From contig CALHGI010000456.1 in NCBI GenBank assembly GCA_938029995.1, positions 1 through 7,514 on the forward strand: 7,514 bases of DNA. Direction: 5' to 3'. Origin of the DNA: an uncultured cyanobacterium. Its GTDB lineage: Bacteria; Cyanobacteriota; Cyanobacteriia; Phormidesmidales; Phormidesmidaceae. The translations under genes were made by a program, and so were the position numbers. Positions within the stretch are counted from its first letter, which is position 1. Each line of letters opens with the position of its first letter. Positions 5,425-7,514 of this stretch are shown one piece after another. The notes beneath the pieces are model-generated. The model saw nothing but the letters and a program-made list of their open reading frames with translations, was not told where the DNA came from and ran no database searches.

Positions 5425-6789
5425 CTAGCTAGCAATGGCACTGGGCATCGAATGGGATGGAAAATTGGCCACTTCGGTCGGCGGCTGGGGAAAATCTTCC
5501 GCTAGCAAAGCATCCTCAGAACTCGCATCAGAAATAGAGTCAAATTCAAGGGGCTGATCCCGCAGCTGCGAAAAAATGCGATAGGTGCTCAGGGTGGACG
5601 CTGCTACATCGCCATCGCCAATCCGCACGAGATTATACATGGTGCCACTGGCATAGACCGTAAACGTGACCCGAAACACTTCAAAAAAGTTGATCACCCA
5701 GCGGCAATCTTCCTCCGAATAGGTCTCGTAGTAACGAATCAGGCTAGCAATGCGCAGCTCAAGATGGGACTGGACATGGGGACAAAATAAAGCAACCTTG
5801 AGCAATAAAATGACCAGCACCATGGGGTTACCCTGGGCCAAAAACATGCTGAAAAGGTTGGCTGGTTTTTCACCATCCTCGGTGGTCAAGCTGTCTACCA
5901 CACGCTTACAGGTCCGCAAAACCAAGGCATCGGTGAGGGTGTCTTCGTTGTGATGGCGATAAAACGTTAGGACGGCATCAGGCAGCTGAGCCTTAAGGGA
6001 TTGGGTGACGGGCCCCCTCGGCAAGGCATAGACCAAGTAGTGCAGAAGAGCACGCTTAAAGTCCCAATAATTCAACTGATCGCACTGCTTATGCAATAAA
6101 TTAGCCAGGTTCTCGTAGCCAAATCGCCCAGGCTGCAGCAATAGCATCTTGATTAAGTTGATAGCCGCTTCCCCTAGCACCGTTGGGTTATCCACGGTGG
6201 TACTGGGGGAGTCCATCTGAGTTTTGGCCGTATACATGGCCAAGTCAAAGCGGAACTTAGACTTCAGCTGGCAGGAAAGATTACGAGCCGCCTCACGCTG
6301 CTCTAAAGGATTATTGAGATTGAGATATTGGGGAGCTAACAAATAGGATGTGTACCGCCCACTCCAATGCTCGCTGTGGTCGTAACGAGCGGCAAATAGC
6401 TTCAGATCTTGAAAGTCCTGACTCAGCACAAAGGCTCGCATCCAATTGCGTAACCGTTTAAGAATCAGCGAAACCCCCGGTCGCATTAGAGCGCGATCGT
6501 CAAACATTTTGATCAGGGCTCGAATGGCGTCGGGTCGACGTTGAATTCCCCAGTTGTTAATCAAGATGTAACAAACGCGTTTGAGGGTGAAGAGAAACTG
6601 CTGTTCGCTATTGGCAATAACAATGGAATAGAGAGCCACGGGAAGATCGGACTCGGTGGATGACTCAATATAATCCACAAAGAGACGGCGGAAGGTAGCC
6701 AACACAGTGTCCACAGGGTCTGTCTGAACACTGTAGAGAAAGAAGTCGTATAGGATGTGTTGGGCGTTTTGAATATCTGTACGCGCCAT
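5425..6789 (-). CDS. conserved cyanobacterial-type protein of unknown function, 454 residues
   Basis: A long, intact, apparently soluble and largely helical protein. It opens with MARTDIQNAQHILYDFF, a beginning I associate with an uncharacterised cyanobacterial family, though that memory cannot be checked here. It is rich in Leu, Tyr, Phe and Arg, with amphipathic helices such as KRLRNWMRAFVLSQDFQDL (111-129) and WDFKRALLHYLVYALPRG (242-259), and a hydrophobic helix, PMVLVILLLKVALF (322-335). The last 40 residues are acidic, Ser/Pro-rich and probably disordered. No catalytic motif, nucleotide-binding loop, signal peptide or zinc cluster is visible. ATG 6789 is preferred to the GTG two codons upstream (6795); neither has a Shine-Dalgarno. 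Its 3' end faces the permease gene and its 5' end faces a 430-bp spacer. A helical scaffold or regulatory role is possible but unsupported. Confidence 0.85.
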   Translation of the reverse strand: MARTDIQNAQHILYDFFLYSVQTDPVDTVLATFRRLFVDYIESSTESDLPVALYSIVIANSEQQFLFTLKRVCYILINNWGIQRRPDAIRALIKMFDDRALMRPGVSLILKRLRNWMRAFVLSQDFQDLKLFAARYDHSEHWSGRYTSYLLAPQYLNLNNPLEQREAARNLSCQLKSKFRFDLAMYTAKTQMDSPSTTVDNPTVLGEAAINLIKMLLLQPGRFGYENLANLLHKQCDQLNYWDFKRALLHYLVYALPRGPVTQSLKAQLPDAVLTFYRHHNEDTLTDALVLRTCKRVVDSLTTEDGEKPANLFSMFLAQGNPMVLVILLLKVALFCPHVQSHLELRIASLIRYYETYSEEDCRWVINFFEVFRVTFTVYASGTMYNLVRIGDGDVAASTLSTYRIFSQLRDQPLEFDSISDASSEDALLAEDFPQPPTEVANFPSHSMPSAIAS

Positions 6790-6948
6790 AGTCACCGGAA
6801 ACTTAATCAGGAACCTACATACTGCCAGCTCAGTTTACCCAGATGAATAAACATTTTCCGGATGCCATAGGCCCCTTGCCCCCACTGGAACAGTAGCGAA
6901 TGCATCCAAATAGCTGGCGATTTAGACCGTAATATCGAGGAGTTAAAC

Positions 6949-7008
6949 GTGCTGAATGTTATGGCTAGCTGCCCGGAGTTCAAAATAGGGATGATCGCTG
7001 CAAGCTAG
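6949..7008 (+). CDS. possible 19-residue micro-ORF
   Basis: GTG 6949 is preceded by GAGGAG (6937-6942) at a spacing of six bases, the best Shine-Dalgarno arrangement in the window. The frame encodes only 19 residues (MLNVMASCPEFKIGMIAAS) before TAG. There is no homology I can recognise and no clear promoter ahead of it. A purine-rich hexamer by chance is the main alternative. Confidence 0.13.
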   Translation: MLNVMASCPEFKIGMIAAS

Positions 7009-7035
7009 AGATAACAACAGCTATGGGCAACGTAG

Positions 7036-7066
7036 TTGACTGAAAATTTGCTCAAAATGCTATAAA
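7036..7066 (+). promoter_or_regulatory. strong plus-strand promoter with extended -10
   Basis: TTGACT (7036-7041) matches five of six -35 bases, and TATAAA (7061-7066) matches five of six -10 bases and is preceded by TGC, an extended -10. The spacer is 19 bp, a little long, which the extended -10 could offset. No plus-strand protein gene follows, so it would drive a non-coding RNA. Overlapping inverted repeats GCTAT/ATAGC (7059-7076) and GCAG/CTGC (7067-7079) cover the -10 and expected start site and could be an operator. Confidence 0.5.
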
Positions 7067-7072
7067 GCAGAA

Positions 7073-7135
7073 TAGCTGCCTGGTTCCTTAAGAGCTAGGC
7101 AGAGGTAGATTATTGGTTTCTATTTCTACCATTTT
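7073..7135 (+). ncRNA. candidate small RNA, about 60-65 nt, two hairpins
   Basis: Starting near the expected +1 of the promoter at 7036-7066, the sequence folds into two consecutive hairpins. The first pairs CTGCCTGG (7076-7083) with CTAGGCAG (7095-7102), eight pairs including one G-T, leaving the loop TTCCTTAAGAG. The second pairs GGTAGA (7104-7109) with TCTACC (7125-7130) and is followed by ATTTTAAG, a short terminator-like tail. No ORF fits inside. It runs towards ispH, which is on the opposite strand, so it could also be antisense to a long ispH 3' UTR. The loop contains CCTTAAG, which could pair with purine-rich ribosome binding sites, but targets are speculative. It does not carry the conserved core I know for Yfr1, and I could not match it to Yfr2 or 6S RNA. 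Confidence 0.4.
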
Positions 7136-7218
7136 AAGGGAAAACCGAGTCTGCCGCCACTTAGGACACCCTGATGCGGGGAAATTAGGCACATTTCCTA
7201 GGCATTCCGTCCACTGAA

Positions 7219-7514
7219 CTAGACTGCGGCAGGAGTATGCAGTTCGAGCTTGAGTTGAAAAATACGCTGAATCACCTCGGCCACCGATCGATCAGGGGTG
7301 GAGGCTCCGGAAGTAATGCCAATGACAATTTGTCCCTGGGGTAACCAATTGTCTGAGATGGTTGTGGTTTGGTGCAATGGTTGGTGCTCAATGTGGTTAC
7401 CAGGCCCCAGGCGACTTGGCCCATCAATGTGATAGGACGGAATACCCCGCTCAATGGCGATTTCTTGCAAGTGGGTGGTATTGGAAGAGTTAAAGCCACC
7501 AATGACCACCATCA
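7219..7514 (-). CDS. ispH: 4-hydroxy-3-methylbut-2-enyl diphosphate reductase, C-terminal part
   Basis: IspH (LytB) is the iron-sulphur enzyme that makes IPP and DMAPP in the last step of the MEP pathway, feeding carotenoid, chlorophyll phytol-chain and quinone synthesis; it works in the cytoplasm. Only the last 97 complete codons are present; the gene runs off the right edge at 7514, so the start and the cluster-binding cysteines are not visible. Diagnostic motifs are [14 protein letters not shown] at the left end of the visible protein, containing the substrate-binding Ser-Ser-Asn, then [12 protein letters not shown] and ITSGASTPD, containing the conserved active-site Ser. The protein ends in LELHTPAAV. 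The frame is open throughout with no sign of damage. In cyanobacteria the enzyme is expected to depend on ferredoxin for electrons. Confidence 0.95.
   Translation of the reverse strand, partial: MVVIGGFNSSNTTHLQEIAIERGIPSYHIDGPSRLGPGNHIEHQPLHQTTTISDNWLPQGQIVIGITSGASTPDRSVAEVIQRIFQLKLELHTPAAV

Larger units (their letters stand above)
6790..7218. other. 430-bp spacer upstream of the 454-residue gene
   Basis: No normal-sized gene fits here. The left part (6790-6940) should carry the promoter of the minus-strand 454-residue gene, but no convincing hexamer pair was found. The middle holds a possible micro-ORF (6949-7008). The right part holds a strong plus-strand promoter (7036-7066) and a two-hairpin candidate small RNA (7073-7135). 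Downstream of ispH on the minus strand there is also a 6-bp stem GGAAAT/ATTTCC (7180-7198) with a 7-base loop and no T-run, which is a weak candidate for the ispH 3' end. Confidence 0.5.

Noticed and set aside
5750..5953. 67-residue plus-strand frame inside the 454-residue gene
   Set aside because: Shadow frame with no independent support.
6843..6896. 17-residue plus-strand frame starting MNKHFPDA
   Set aside because: No Shine-Dalgarno and no promoter; chance frame in the spacer.
7073..7135. Assignment of the candidate small RNA to Yfr1
   Set aside because: The CU-rich conserved core expected between the Yfr1 hairpins is absent; the hairpins here are almost adjacent.
1..7514. CRISPR array, insertion sequence, prophage or toxin-antitoxin genes
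   Set aside because: No regularly spaced repeats, transposase or integrase motifs, terminal repeats or small paired toxin-like genes were seen.

Overview
The window reads as the chromosome of an oxygenic cyanobacterium. The strongest evidence is an intact psaD gene, which encodes the ferredoxin-docking subunit of photosystem I. Supporting signs are three copies of the HIP1 octamer GCGATCGC, a plastid-type (MEP) isoprenoid gene (ispH), and psaD followed on the same strand by trpE, an order I also recall from Synechocystis PCC 6803 (slr0737-slr0738). Genus cannot be fixed from the sequence alone. No mobile element, CRISPR array, tRNA or rRNA was seen.

Layout, left to right. Positions 1-355 hold no confident gene: only a doubtful 51-residue ORF and a very strong terminator-like hairpin. 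Two plus-strand genes follow (356-1120 and 1309-1962). They encode small multi-pass membrane proteins that look like diverged paralogues. On the minus strand come trpE (1996-3528, anthranilate synthase component I) and, upstream of it, psaD (3834-4262). The pair is separated by a textbook terminator that should end the abundant psaD transcript before trpE. Divergent from psaD is a plus-strand ABC-2 type permease (4383-5282) with no ATPase gene beside it. A convergent gap with two hairpins separates it from a minus-strand 454-residue soluble protein of unknown function (5425-6789). A 430-base spacer then holds a candidate small RNA with its own promoter and two hairpins. The window ends inside the 3' part of ispH (7219-7514, minus strand).

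Most of this is housekeeping: photosystem I assembly, tryptophan synthesis and isoprenoid precursor synthesis. Each gene appears to be its own transcription unit, and no multi-gene operon is evident. The least explained items are the candidate small RNA near 7036-7135, the tandem membrane paralogues, and the 454-residue protein. I see no convincing new multi-gene system.
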